Shown here: positions 48,501 to 63,500 of the stretch, in pieces | Layout: each line of letters opens with the position of its first letter | How positions within the stretch are numbered: position 1 is the first letter of the stretch | Made by a program: the position numbers and the translations under genes | The notes under the pieces: generated by a model | Told to the model about the DNA's origin: nothing | Database searches by the model: none | What the model saw: the letters and a program-made list of their open reading frames with translations, nothing else | From: Ancylostoma caninum | Lineage: Eukaryota > Nematoda > Chromadorea > Rhabditida > Ancylostomatidae | Assembly (NCBI GenBank): GCA_037903475.1 | Contig: JBAJFG010000368.1 | Coordinates: 124,001-188,000, forward strand | DNA: 64,000 nt | Direction of reading: 5' to 3'

Positions 48501-51500
48501 ATGCGCAGACGGTCAGAGTATCAAAACGCGTATGCGACGTGCGACGCGGCTAGCGGGTCCAGAACAGTGAAACGTTCTCTTTGGATCTGTTACTACAAAT
48601 TGTTCTTCTGATAGGTCTGAACTGATTCCTTTTGACAGTCAATCGCTGTTGGGCTTCTAAACTGTTCAGAGTATTATAATGTCTGTTACGGTTCACCAGT
48701 TCAATTTGGTCCACGCCGGTGAGTCTTCAAAATACTTTTTCACCGTTTCGCCGTTTGTCTCCACCCAAAAATTCATCATTTCCTCAATTATTTTAGCTGT
48801 TTTTTTTTGCCTAAGAAAATTTCATATCTCACTGTTTGCCGAGGATATTTTGCTATGGCTAGAGTAAACTAAAAGTATAATTAATTGCAAATAGAGGTAC
48901 AAATGTCATGCTGATAAGATATGGCGGATGGAAATGACGTTTGCAAAAATCTCCTCATAAAATAAAAGGTGAAATCCCCTTTCGGAATTTAAGTTTTCCT
49001 GTGCCCGACATCCCAAACCCCAGCTTCACAAAGAATTCAGTATACATCTAACCGGGTGTATATATCTATTTCTGTGTCAGTCCGTCACCTTTAGCTGCAC
49101 CATCATGCAAAAAAGTTATGTAAGCTGGGATTAGTATTTGGATCGGGGGTGGATGATGTCAACCGTGGCAATATGTACCTTATCACTTAAAAAGTAAACG
49201 CTCAGCGACAACTTTTCTAGCAACTTAGCAGTTTGGGACTGACACGTTTGTGACGTACACCCCAACCTAAGTTTCCTCCTCAGATTGTCGGCTCATAGAA
49301 CGTGCAGTGGGAGTGCAACGTTTTACAATTTCGCTCCAGACAAAGTCAATCTGCACTCAACGAAAGTTGCCCCCGCATAATTTTCCGCTTCACGTTCACT
49401 TCTGGGCCGATACAGTCGCGTTGGGGTTCGCTTAAAGTACATATGCGCTGGGAATGACACATTGTCATAAGTTTGTATTTGAGACTATTACCTCACCCAC
49501 CTAGTTAGTATTAGGAAGAGAAAACATCAACGAGGTGGTACTAATGGCTGGCTTCCACCCACTCCATTTGTCTTTATGAATTCTAAATTCATACTTAGTG
49601 TCCATATTTTCATCGATTGTTCAGTTTTCGTGTCTTGCACGAACCTTCTGCAAAAAAACATTTGAAAACACGGTCATTTTTCTGGTCATTTTCTACTTTT
49701 CAAGACCACCACTCACTACTGATGAGTTCCGGTGGTGGTCTTATTCTTTTTCTATTTCTCCGTCTAGTGAAAGGAACGAAACGGAGATTAGATACCTTCG
49801 TTTCTGTTTTTGTTTAATGATGTATGTGCTCTAGCACTCACCAGTAAGGTGAAAGTAACCTAGTAATTGTGTTCGGTAAGTTATACTGTTATACAGTGTG
49901 TAATACATGGTGCTCAATATGTGCACTTATTCCTAAATACTCACCTGGCAAACGCTTAAGATTCAAGATTTGACTCATTACTGGTTTTGTGGCCAAGATG
50001 TTTGCTATACTTACTACCTATAGCCCAGAATTATCCTGCAATGATACTGACTCATCGTTATCACTGCCATTCAGCAGGGGGTGGGGGGATAGAGATGACA
50101 ATGGTAACGCATGCAAGAATTATCCGGAATACTGTGCTGTCTGGGTGTTGTACAACCGGAATGAGTGCAAATGATGCCCTTTCCGGTCACAATCGGGCAA
50201 ATATGAAGGATTTCGTGCCACTACAAGAACAATGTGAATGAATGTTTCATCGGATCTGTCACATCGAATTGTCTAATTGGAGGTAGCCCTTTTATTTCAT
50301 CGTTGTTTCGCTACACACTAGTTCTGACAGGTGCTGACACTCGATGGTTCAGGCACTTCTGAATGATATTTCTTTTTCTCTTTAGAACCAATGAAGCGAG
50401 CATTAAAAATTGTCAGAATTAGCGGTTACGTCTAAGTACGTTAATTCGGTCTTTTATGAGGAGATGGCACTGTCCGGGCGCGAGTTCTGTACTCGTTTCC
50501 CTTATCAGAAAAAAAAATCTGGTTCCCTGTGCACACTTCCCTCTACACCACTACAGATTCCTTACGCATGACGGTAGTTTCAATTGAAGCCCAGATGTGT
50601 TTAATACTGGTGACAAAAGCAGCAATAAGAGCAACGACAATCGTTCTCCACGGGTGATTAGAGTTTCGGGACGTGTATTGCAGACACTGGCAATTTTCCG
50701 CTGTCCCTCCATACATCAAAGGAAGCAAACGAGCAAATTGTCTGTGAAATAGGTGATTTCCCTGCAGTATATCTTCTTCGTTCACATCCGCAATTGTCCT
50801 TTCGATGCAGAAAAAAGAAGAAGACTTTTCTCCTTCCTTCTTTCTTCCCTTTCCCTCCGCAGCCCACATGAGTAAACTCATATTATTACAGCTAAGGAAA
50901 ATCAACGAGTAAGGAAAACACAAACACGTCTTTTAGACAGGTCACTGCTATAATAGCAACAGATCACGGAATACAAAAAATGACATCCGGAAATCCCCCG
51001 AGACTCTTAATTGCAATTAAACATGTAAGACAAGAGAGCTTACCTTGCTCTTTGAGACTCGAGGCTTTGGATGGTGCGACCTTTCCGCTCTGAAAACAAA
51101 TTAATTGGATGTAATAAGAGCAAAACATTGTACCGCAAACTCAGGGGAACTACCATAACCCGATATTTTACACATTATCGAGTTGCAAGGGGTGTCAAAA
51201 GGAAGAAGTTGTCCTTGATACATTCAAAACACCAGTGTTTTCAGTGCAAAACCCCGGCATTGAGTTCATCTTTAAGATTAAAGATCTTTTCCCCCTTTGG
51301 GAGCAATGGTGAGGAACTTCGTTGGAGAGATGGGTGTGCTTTTTGCAAGGTTTTTCCAAATCCTGCAAAGTGGTGCCCTTCTGGTGTTGTCAGTTTGTAC
51401 CTCGTTTTTCAATGAATAATCGATTGCTTCTCCCATATGGTAGCCAAAACGAAAGCAAAGTCCGTTAACCAGGACACAAACTTCTCGTTTTCTGGATTCT

Positions 51501-54500
51501 AGACGATTCCGACAAAGTACGCACTTTACAAGGAGCTCGAGAGCAGCCCTATACTGCTAAATAAAGGCTGATTGTGGTCAGCGCAATTGTATAGTAAAGC
51601 TGAGGGCGGTTGTTTTGCACAAAGACGAGGCTGTGTCGGGTGTGTCAGTGCGTGGCACTAGTCGATTCAATCCTGTCACATTTAACGACAAATAACTTCG
51701 AGAACCATGAATAAGAACCGCAGAACTATTATTTGGCGGGGTTCACGAACGTTCCTGGAACGACGATGACCTACCCTCACTTCTAAATTGGATCAATTTT
51801 CAAGGCAGAAATGGGGCAACATCTCTCAGTTAACGATCACATGAAGGAATAGCCAGATACATATTTCTTATTTTGCTCGGGAAACTCGTCCACTCCATGA
51901 CCGTGAAGCTCTGAGCTTTTCTGGGAACTTTCAAGAATCCCGCCGGAGGATGTGGCGGCTCATAGATCAGTGCTAACAGTCCAACATGCAGGCTGCATGT
52001 AGAAAAGGATAACCTAAGATTTATTTCTTCAGGTCAAACAAAGGTCCTCCTCGCCATATTGACGAGTTCCCAGGAGGATCGAACTTTTGAACCCATTTAC
52101 CACTATGGAAAAGGGAACGAAACGAGCTAATAGACCTATTCCCTGAAGAGTTCCTTGTAATGTTTTAATGTAATATCATTGCGTAATACTAATGTTTTCA
52201 TACATGTATGATTGATGCGAACTTGTGTTTTGAGTCTGAGTTTGATTGAGAGGAACTTTATTCCTTGTCGAGCCAAAGCTTTATGATAGCTGGGACACAG
52301 TGGCAGGATTCATTTTAAAAAATTCAAAGTTTCCCACTCATCTGGGGCCGACTGGTTTTGCTGGCAAAATATGATGTATTTTGCATTCTTTATTATAACT
52401 TCTCACGGTTAACTAAGAATAGCTGCTCGGGCGAACCATATTCGTTCTTGCCAGGAGATTCAGTCAACTTTAGAAATGTTGGAAAGTCACAATGTTCTCT
52501 GGTGTTCATGAACAATCCCCGCCACAGGAAGCAATCCCTATTCGTGCGAGTAGGGGACTGGATGACTCCACTAAGCCAATCCGCATCCGCAGTTAGGGAG
52601 ATGAGCCGTTTGGAAAACGAAAAAAAGAACATTGTGACTTTCCAACATTTCTGGCGAATATATAGTGGGTTTTAAAAAGTTGTCCAGTATAACCCACTAC
52701 GTTGGAGCTTGTAATGGTGGGGCCTGGAATACAAATAAAAACGGCTACAAATTGCAGTTGCACTCGAATAAGGGGACGCAATCATTCGATCGGTATAAAA
52801 TTATCAACATCACCCTTTCTCATCACCAGTGAGCTGGCTTGTGCAATCCTGGTCCTAGAGTCCGACTAAAAATCGATGTCCACAAGAACATCCAAGCACT
52901 CATCACTATCTTATGCACCTATTTATTACTTCTTATTTTTTGAGTTTCCCACAAATTGTATCTTCGTGATGTCTCGGACAGTTTTTGGAGCATTCAATTA
53001 CACACTATCGGCCGGTCCGATTGTGAAGATGGCTTATTGTTAGATGTATTATGGTTAACCCTATCTAATAGGTCCCCTCAAGTATGGGCCAATAGGCGGA
53101 TAATTCACTTGTCTTTGTACATGGTACGTGCACACATACTTTATTTATTCAATTATTTTATTTATTTATTTATTCAACTATTAATTTGTTTATATACTGG
53201 TGTCGAGGGCGCACAAAACAACTACCTAGCTTTTCAACTGCGGACTTCACCGTGGATTTCATTTCGAGCTATGATCATAGCATTACATTGTGCTCACATC
53301 AACATCGTGTGAAAATGTGCACATGCTTTTTGTCTACTCTATTCACCTGCGAAAGCAAACACCTGTCTTGCAATGCATCAATAATCTGCCATTCCTTGAA
53401 TTTAAGATGGTAGAATGCCGGCTCCTAGCCAGACTTCTCACGGAGAGGATCTATATAATGTCCGCAAAACTGCGAGTAGGCATGCAAAACAAGCTTCAAT
53501 TTATTCAGATTAAGAGGTGAGGTGGGAGTGAATTGTTTATTATTAGCTACTCAACCCTTTGATACCCCTAACATGATAAGTATTCGTAGTAATCGGGCCA
53601 GAGTAAGAGATTGTGGTACCAAAAACACTAGGAATTTCCCAAGATGGTTGCTTTCAGCGAGTCTAGATCCCAAGTGGTTGCCAAATGAAGCAGTGTTTCG
53701 AAAGCAGAGGAATAAACGCGCGGATAATGAGATTCCCAGGCTTTGGATGAGCTACGAAAGCCTCCTAGAATGTCCTTCTAGGGATTAGCCTACACCGTTT
53801 GTTAAGGAAGTACTCGAGCTGAGCGAGATCGTTTGTTGGAAATTCTTAGAGAACAATATGTACTGAATTTCCCGTCTCCCTGGAATTCTGTGTACGTTAC
53901 GCAATTAACATAGTTGTCAGAAAAAGCATAAAAACATTCTGCTACAAAAGAATGAGCGGAAAAAATTTTAAGTTACCTCAGAGATGATGCATGCGGCAAT
54001 TTGCGTTTAATCCGAAATCATGAAGTAGAAATGTCATGTGCCTATTAATAAGATTTTAATAAAGAACGCCAGCTCAAACTTTAGAAATTTTGGCGAACTT
54101 AGGCCGGTTTTCTAGTTGGGTTTCGGCCGATTTTTGGCTTTCTCGAGATCCTTGCCGCAGGCTACTGGATCCCATTGATAACCTTAGGATGAGCACTTCT
54201 AACACAGGATATCTGGCATTAACTCGCTGTCCATCTCTCTACCAGACTTTCTAGTACACCCAACGATGCCTGGTAGACATGAAAGTAATGTCCCTACAGG
54301 TCACCTAGGAGTTTTTGGACGGATTTGAAATGCTGCAAAAGCTCTACCTAATGGGGAAGGATGATCAAATCAAGGCATTGCTCCAGTAGAGCATCTAAGA
54401 ATGTAAGCTCACTAATTTGATCTAAAAATCCTGCTGCTGTGGGTAAATTTGATCGGATTTTAATTCAATTTTAATTTTTCGGATGAACTTTATCTCAGGC

Positions 54501-57500
54501 CTTCTTTGAAGAGATCGTCAAAGGACATGGAAGCAAATACTAGTGAGGCCATGTCTTTGAGGACCCTTCATTCGTTCCTCTTGAGAATTTTTAATAGACT
54601 GGGAGGGGACATCAGCGAAGTTGGTCATTTGGATCAGCGCCAGTTCTTGGGAGAGCTTCACATTATGCATACATCCATCTTGCTAGGAGATCCATCCGCT
54701 GGGAAGCGTGTTGATCCAGGGCCAATGAAGAAATTATATCCTCTGACACCTTCCTAACTATGATTTTGGCATCGATGACCTCTTCAGGCCTAGTTTAAAT
54801 ATATGTACTAGTTTCTTGTTGAGGTTGCATGTGTAGAAAGTGGCTTTTTGTCTGGTCAGATCCCCTGAAAAGTGGCGCTAAGAGCGGAAACTGCAGAACA
54901 GCACAGCACTTCGTTACCTGTACCATATAGCAGTTCTTATGTGGAAGTACTAAAGAGAACAATAAAGCACGGCCTAATGAGCACGACAAAAACGAAAATA
55001 ATGGAAGCGGACTCATTAGCTCAGAAGGGCACCGTCATAAGCATCACAGAAAGATTTGTGAGCGAGCCTGCACAAATCACCCATAAGCTCTCTTGCGTGC
55101 CTCCGTCTTCCTTATACGTACCCACATGCATAGACAGCAATTCAATAGAGTGGCTAGTAATGTTTACTAGTCAACAAGCGATTAACGATGCTACCCCATG
55201 CTTATGCAGTTTTTCGTGCTACTCCTAATAAAGTTTTAGGGGTTGTGGCTTTTCCTCATAAAACAAAGCCATAGCTACGTTTATTCACGTAAACATAGTT
55301 CGAGAGAGCGTGGGTCTTATTGTTAGATACCTTGGTTTTTTGAATAAATACGTACAACCTCAGGGAACCTAGAAGTCGTCGTTTGCATCGGAATCTATGG
55401 CTTCTGCATGGAATTGCGAAGATCATGGGCTTTTCGTGAGTTTTTCACAGGGTCTGCATCAAGTTTGGAGACGTATTGGTTCTGCATTGATGTGCACGGG
55501 TTTTGCATGAGTATGCATGAGTTTTGTATGGATTTGTGTAACCACTGCTAGAATAAAATGTAGAATTATTAATTTGAGAAAACCGTGTTTAGCACGAGCA
55601 CGACAAGTATATTCAGATTTTTGATAGCGGAATCGCCTCCAAAGTCGCACCTTAGATCACTAGAAAGTCACATCCACAAAGCTCACGAGATCGTTCAGAG
55701 CCGATTTCCTGGAGTGGGTTAATGTGCAACTGCGTTAAGATCGTTGAATCGTTAACCACACAAATCAATACTGGTAGTAATCGTTAGCTCAATTGGTTAT
55801 ACATATGTATTTATTATAGATCGTGTAATGGCAGGAGGCAAGGACGTGAAAATTGTTTTGCTATCTTGGTTTAGCGTGGTTGTGCGCTCATGAATCGTAG
55901 CCCTGGCCTCACCTCAGTCCTGATCCTGAGCTCATCATTGAAATTACCCGGGTAACACGTGTTGACGCTCGTTTTAGCGACAGGTGAATTTGCGTGGTTT
56001 CGACACGTTAACCCCGGGTAATCTCCATGATAAATGTGGAACTTGATTACAGACAAATGGATTTTATTTTGCAAACTGGTGCTTTTCTGTTCAGGAATGC
56101 ACTGGTGGGAGGCTAGGGCGGGGGGGGGGGGGATCCCGCCTGCTCAAAGATTTCATATTTCTTCATTTCATTGCCAGATATTCGTTTAATTTCAATTTTT
56201 TTCCGCTTGTTTGTTCTCAAGACGCTGCTCAAAAATCTAAATCTGTGTCCAATCTACCACATGCCTACTGTGACCCTCCAGAAGTACTGTTAGTGTGCCT
56301 TGGTGATTAGTACGCAAAATATCCCCGCCTCTTCCAGGATAAACTTTCGTCGGAAATTTCTAAAGAATTTCCTGAGGCTCTTGGGCATGTGAACAGGAAC
56401 GACGCCTACATTTTCCGCCAACTCATGTCCTAATTAAAGCTTGAAGTAAATTAGCTCCCAAACCGTCCAAATTCACTTGCCCTGCTTTTGAAGATGAGAA
56501 TCCTTGAGAGACATCTGATCAGCAGACTGTTCGCTCTCTGAAGGCATGAAACTCACAGTGCAATTACTTGTGCATAGCTGCAGTGGCGTGTTAACGAACA
56601 CCATACAAATGTTCGCCACTTGCTTCTCAACAATGCCAAAACATAACACATGGATAATTCCCATGAAAACGATATATTCTCGTGAAATCATAAGAAAACC
56701 CCAAGCGGATCTCGTTATTCTCCTCGAAAGAACAAATTCAATGAGAACAAGCAACAATCTCGTGGTTTTTTTGGCCATTCTAAGGGAAATCTGCTTACGC
56801 TGTTGAATTGAACGAAAGGATCTCGATCTAGATGCTAATGGGATACTATAATAATAGTGTTTGAACCTAATGACCTTTTGATCCCAAACATTCCTTCATG
56901 AATAATATTAGGAGTGCATTGCCATTATTCAGCATGGCCTCTTATTATACTCATATCTTATTTATCCTTCGTTTTCTAGCTCAATTTTCGAATCGTACAA
57001 CTCGCGGCACACCACATAGTGTTAGCTCGCAGAAAACGTAAACACTCGGGGTTCCTTTTTTTCCAGAGTTTACCTAGCCCGGAGGTAACGTGGCACACGG
57101 GTCCGAGCCAGAGCGCCGCTTCGCGGCGCTCTGACTCGGACCCGTGTGCCACGTTACCTCCGGGCTAGGTAAACTCTGGAAAAAAAGGAACCCCGAGCCA
57201 GAGCGCCGCTTCGCGGCGCTCTGACTCGGACCCGTGTGCCACGTTACCTCCGGGCTAGGTAAACTCTGGAAAAAAAGGAACCCCGAGCCAGAGCGCCGCT
57301 TCGCGGCGCTCTGACTCGGACCCGTGTGCCACGTTACCTCCGGGCTAGGTAAACTCTGGAAAAAAGGAACCCCGAGCCAGAGCGCCGCTTCGCGGCGCTC
57401 TGACTCGGACCCGTGTGCCACGTTACCTCCGGGCTAGGTAAACTCTGGAAAAAAGGAACCCCGAGCCAGAGCGCCGCTTCGCGGCGCTCTGACTCGGACC

Positions 57501-60500
57501 CGTGTGCCACGTTACCTCCGGGCTAGGTAAACTCTGGAAAAAAGGAACCCCGAGCCAGAGCGCCGCTTCGCGGCGCTCTGACTCGGACCCGTGTGCCACG
57601 TTACCTCCGGGCTAGGTAAACTCTGGAAAAAAGGAACCCCGAGCCAGAGCGCCGCTTCGCGGCGCTCTGACTCGGACCCGTGTTCGCGGCGCTCTGACTC
57701 GGACCCGTTACCTCCGGGCTAGGTAAACTCTGGAAAAAAAGGAACGAGCCAGAGCGCCGCTTCGCGGCGCTCTGACTCGGACCCGTGTGCCACGTTACCT
57801 CCGGGCTAGGTAAACTCTGGAAAAAAAGGAACCCAGAGCGCCGCTTCGCGGCGCTCTGACTCGGACCCGTGTGCCACGTTACCTCCGGGCTAGGTAAACT
57901 CTGGAAAAAAAGGAACCGCGAGCCAGAGCGCCGCTTCGCGGCGCTCTGACTCGGACCCGTGTGCCACGTTACCTCCGGGCTAGGTAAACTCTGGAAAAAA
58001 AGGAACCCAGAGCGCCGCTTCGCGGCGCTCTGACTCGGACCCGTGTGCCACGTTACCTCCGGGCTAGGTAAACTCTGGAAAAAAAGGAACCGCGAGCCAG
58101 AGCGCCGCTTCGCGGCGCTCTGACTCGGACCCGTGTGCCACGTTACCTCCGGGCTAGGTAAACTCTGGAAAATCACTGTCATCCTCCCGAAGCGCAGCTT
58201 CGCCGCGCTTCGCGGATGACAGTGATTTTCTGCGAAGCTGCGTAGCTCCTAAACGTTTGAAGGTTAACTCTTATTATGTCCAATATAAAAAGCTATGATA
58301 TAAAAAGCTTCTACATGGTCCTTTCTATGAGGAGCAACACAGGTCCTCACGTGGTAAAGTCGTTTTCATTTGGGATAGCGCTGAAATTCGAAACTGTTAT
58401 GGTTCGGGCACAATTAGCTTTTTTTTTTGTAAGCACAATATTAAGCTCATGGAGTGCACCATTTGTTCCCCTGACCGTTAATTTCTAATTGCCATTACTA
58501 CTTAATGCTTTAGAAGGAGTGCAGCGAAAATTTCCGTAAAACTCTGCTGTATTTGGATGATTCACGGCTCTGATTGCGAAATCACACTCGCTTTATCAGT
58601 GGTCCTCCCATCTGCTTTAAAGATCCAAGATATTCCGTTTCCGTTGCAAATTAGATGTCCTAATTGAAGATTTCCATGTTGTACACATACATATACATGG
58701 GCGTGTCAGTGGGCGTGTCAATTTTCGCATTTGAGCCCGTGGCGGCGGGCAAAAGAGGTGGGGCGAGGCGAGTGGATCAATGACAGCGTGACCTGTCATC
58801 CCTCGCGCGGCGATGGGGGGGTCTGCGCTTTATATAGAGTAAGATAATTATTGTCGTCCTTCTTGTGTTCTTTTACTGGTTGATTATTGACTAGGTAAAG
58901 AACGAAGAAATTACTCTGGAATAAAAAACCTCGTGCCTGAGGCATCCTAGTCTTTAACTACATGTGTCTACAACTGCTCACCAGGGAACGATACTAGGGG
59001 GTCCGACAACACGTAACGAAATATTATATTCCGATGGAAATGTGCGCGAAAACCATCCCAAACTTGTCAACTAATTATAACTGGTCAATGCTTCTAAGAC
59101 TGTTATAGATCCAGATAAATTGCCACGTTCTCTTAGCAGAATATAGCCAGGAAGCGAAATTTTGGCAGCTCTGAACAAGCTGAAATCTTGCCACGTAACT
59201 CTTCACAGAGAGCTCCCCAGCAGATAAGGAAGAAGGATTCGAGATCAGCATCGAAAACTGCGTTTGTCAAGATACACTTCATTACGAGTTGTCGGGCGTC
59301 GCTAGTATCCTTCACTGGTTAGTATTATAGTTCATGATTTGCGTTTCTAGTTTTCTGGAAAGGCCTGCTTCATTCAAAAGCATGTAACTCTATGAAGCAA
59401 CTCCCCTACATTCACTAAGACGATTAGACATCAATAACTGCAGCAATGTAATGACTTATTGAATTCGCTTACTCATTTAATTAGGAGGCTTGGCTGCTGA
59501 GTTTGTTAACGAGCCCAACTCGGAGTAGCTCATAATCCACATCAAAAATCGTCGTTATTCAATTTAATGTCTGCACGTGCAGAAACGTTATTTCACATTA
59601 TTTACTCGATGCTTAATAGCAGTCGTTATTATGTCGGAACTGAGCAAAACTTATAGCTGCAAAGCACGGCCCACCAGCTTCCGGGCGACGTCCAATATGC
59701 ATGATTTTTGGAATCGACGGTATATGCTCCCGAAAATACTGCTGATATCCTAGTCCCCCTCACGTTCTAGCCATGGATGTCTAATATATCGCTCAATCTA
59801 TAGTGATGACAGTTGAGAGATTAGCAAATCATTCTCAATCCTTTTCTCATTGGGATCTTCTCTTTCTAGTGCTATTCCTTAATGGGTTCGCACCACTTTC
59901 TGACGAGGTTACAAAGCGTACACTTATGCTCTGTTTGGAAAAAAATTATTTTCCTTTCTAGCGCATCCATTTTGCTTTGAGCCTAGGTATCGAAACTTTT
60001 TGAAGATTCTGAGTATTGTATGGAGCCACGCGATCACGGCTTTGTACGCCAGTCAGTCAAAATCCCAGAACTCGAGGTGTTTTGGTTTCGTAACCACGAA
60101 AGGTCAATGGTCAGGTTGACCGGGATAACTGTTCAGAAGTGGATGCTGATAATTTAGGCTGCAATTTAAAAATGTTCATCCATCTTAACCTTTTCCCCTG
60201 AGATACTGGTGCATCAGAAATCGTAACGATTGATGTAACAACCAGTCAATCACTGGATACAATCAAGTACGATCTTTGCACTTGCCATAGCAATTTTATG
60301 ACAGGTATGTAATGTTATTTGTTTAAGCTCCTTGCCTATCTCAAGAATTTGCAAACAATACTCACTTTTCAAGATAATAGAGGAGGTCTTATTCGTCTAA
60401 GCGCACACATAGTTTCTGTTGGTTGCACTCTGCTATCTTTAATAGTCCGCAGTGAATAAAAATAAATGAGAAAATTCTCCACTGAGAAACCCTCTTTCCC

Positions 60501-63500
60501 ATCCTGTTTCCCATTGTCTTTTATCGTTTCCAAGGGGTATCTCTCTGGATAAAGGCTCGAATGTGACCTTCATAGCTATGTTGAAATTGCAATGTTCGTG
60601 CGAACGACTGTAATTTTTTCCTCAGCCATTTCGCGGTTGTTCCAGAGGCATTTCCCGACCATTTCCTCCCGAACAACATTATTCACTCTGGCGATGTAAT
60701 TGTTTTCCGAACTGAAAGCACTTTTAGCTGGGATTGCTTGCAGAGCGAAAGCAATTACTTCGCTGGAATTTAATCGGGCTCGGGATCGAAGCGGGAGTGT
60801 ATAGGAGGCGTAGGGATTAAAGACTGAAGCGCGAATATCCATGAGCATCGTGGTGGATGTCAGGCGACATTGATGGATTCGCCTAATGCATTTGCGCGGC
60901 TCCGGCGTATCGCACCCCGAAAAAGCATCAAAAATGATGAGGGAAAACGCTGCTTGGGAGCCAGCAAGGGATGAGTAAAGAATGGGAGAAATGTTTATGG
61001 CAGCCTCAGTGCTCACACGAGAGAGACGGATCTCATCAAACATCTCGTCTTGTGGTATAGCCGCCTTGAACATTGCTGCTTTTCAGACGCATTTCTTGTG
61101 TTTTCGCTGTTTCCCAGCCGCCATAATTGCAGTGGACACAGAACTCCATGTGAGTTCTCATGAGTTCTGAAGCAGTAAACATCAAGAAATTATTGTGTGT
61201 GTGAGGGCTTTACTCTGGAAATCCATGGAACGAAGCGAAAGAAATGGATAGCGCCTGCGGTGGGAATCGATACAACGACAAGCAAAGAAGCTGGAGAGCA
61301 CCTAAGCAGTGCATCGTATAATGAATAACGAGGCATTGCGTGTAGTCACAGTAATTGGTGGACCTATGTAGGGAAGGAAGGGGAAGGGATTAAGGCTAAT
61401 TTCCTCTTGCTGTACATTTCAGAGCTTTTTTTTGAAATTATCCTACTTTAAGCCCATTTTATGAGCAAAAGTTTGATCTCTGGCCTCTTTAGAGCGGCGG
61501 CTGCTTCCCAGAAACTGCAGATCTCTCAGACTACTGACGGAGCCGCTTTTTATCCCTTGAAGGGTACGGATGGTTATCCCGCGGCTTACCCCAACGCTTT
61601 GCGGTTCAATTTGTGTTACAGGGCCTCTTTACTAGACATACATATGAATTGGCCAATTAGTTGAGCTCATACATACTTTTGCGCCAATCAGGTTGGTAAG
61701 TGGGCTTTGAAATGGATCCAAAAAAATGAAGATTGGAGAAATAATAAATAAGCTAACCTAAGCTAATTTTGTCAAATATGTCCAGAATAAAAGATTAGAG
61801 CACGCGCAGATCGAATGGTTCCTTTTTTAGTTTTTTTTTGTTCGTTGAGCTGTCCATGCTTCAAAAACTCAGTTTCGAACTTCCTAGAAAGTTGACGTTC
61901 CCGAACACTCAAAGCTCGACCAGATTTGACTCAATCCAGCATGATTTCCGCTCATTAGGCGTCATTGTATCGAAGATTGACTTAACAGGAAGCTTGCTCC
62001 CGGAATGGAAGCCCATCCATGTCTTACGTCACGTTGTTTCCACAATATTTCTTGAATCCCCACATTTGAGAGGTTTCCTCGCCACAATTTCGTAGCTTCT
62101 AAACATAGGATAGCCTATGGGCATCAAATTTCTAGTGCATTGTGCAAATGGCATGTGTCCACTGCACGTGGAATTTTCTCGCGAGATCCATATGAGATTC
62201 ACATGATATTCTGGAGCACAGCAGTGGAAGAAACAGATTTTGAGTTCCAGAGGCTGACCTCTGTCCACCGTGGTCCAGTTTGCCCTTGTGCTTAATTGGA
62301 CCCTATTTAATGGAACAAATTCAGACCTAAACAATCTCTACTGGCTCTGAATGAATTTGATTGCACCTCGAGGTAAAGTAAGCTATTTCAAGCATATTCA
62401 GGCCGAAAAAATCTCAATGGCTAAGTTTGGCCATGTTAGAGAACAAAATGAGAAATTCAAACCGGTTGGCGAACGGTCTCACCGTAACGTCCGGGCATAA
62501 GATAGAGTGTGATCCACATATAATTACATTGAAGGCAATCAACTGGTTGATTAGGATTTGTCTAGCCACCTATTTAAGCCGATTTTTACTCTGCAGATGG
62601 CGGTATGGAACCAATACGCTTGTGGTTACTGTAAGATCATTTGCTAACCGATCTGAACCTTTCATCTTGTTGTTGGAGAAGCCGAAGTACAACCGCAGTG
62701 TGACCTGGTGCAAAGGCCTGCTTTGAACCAGCCAACAAGAATTATTTAGCGTCAAGAATGCTAAGAAAATGTGCTCTTTCACGCAGGCTACATCATTCAG
62801 ATGCAGGTGTACTCTCTAGGACTACACGATAATCCATGAATTATTGAAATGAGTAGAGCTGAAGAAAGAATAAGAAGCATGTCACTAGAGTAGACTACAG
62901 AGGTGACTCAGTCCTGGTGAACTTGGTAATAGACAAGCAATGAGTAGCAATTGAGTTGAAAAAAAAGTGGCGATTACACTAGGACATAGTATTAAATGAT
63001 CACCAAGGCAACAGAAGGTATTTTAGCTGCTCTTTTGTTTACTACGTCTGTGCACAGGAATCGTATAGGCGTGAGAAATTTCTACTTATTGCTCTTTTGT
63101 TACTGGGCGGGGAGAGAAGTGGGTAGAGAGGAGAATATTCCGTCTTTTTATGGGCGTAGAGCCAGGATACACTAAGCAGTTTTTCCTCAGAAATCGTAGA
63201 GAACACGAATTATGTAAAAAAACTGCAAAATAACTGTGTATAAAGATTTCAACCATGTCATGCTGTTCAATTAAGATTCGACTTTGTAATTACTTATAGA
63301 CTCACTGGGAACTGTAATTTTAGCTGTAGGAAGTGGTACTATAGTACACAGTGACACATTGAAGTGCAGCTTTGAAGGAGGGAGCGTCAAACCTAGGCAA
63401 AGCGCAAATTGTCGAAAGGGACCAATGTGAGGACTAGAGGTTGCATGCATCACTGAGATTACCCGGGGTAGACTTGCAAACACCACGCAAATTTACCCAT

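Noticed and set aside
55790..55870. tRNA-like A box (tagctcaattggt)
   Set aside because: No B box, no cloverleaf pairing.
57074..58182. Reverse-strand frames of 115 and 193 codons with FFQSLPSPEVTW repeats
   Set aside because: They are translations of the 90-bp hairpin satellite; the repeat unit is a multiple of three only by chance and indels break the frame.
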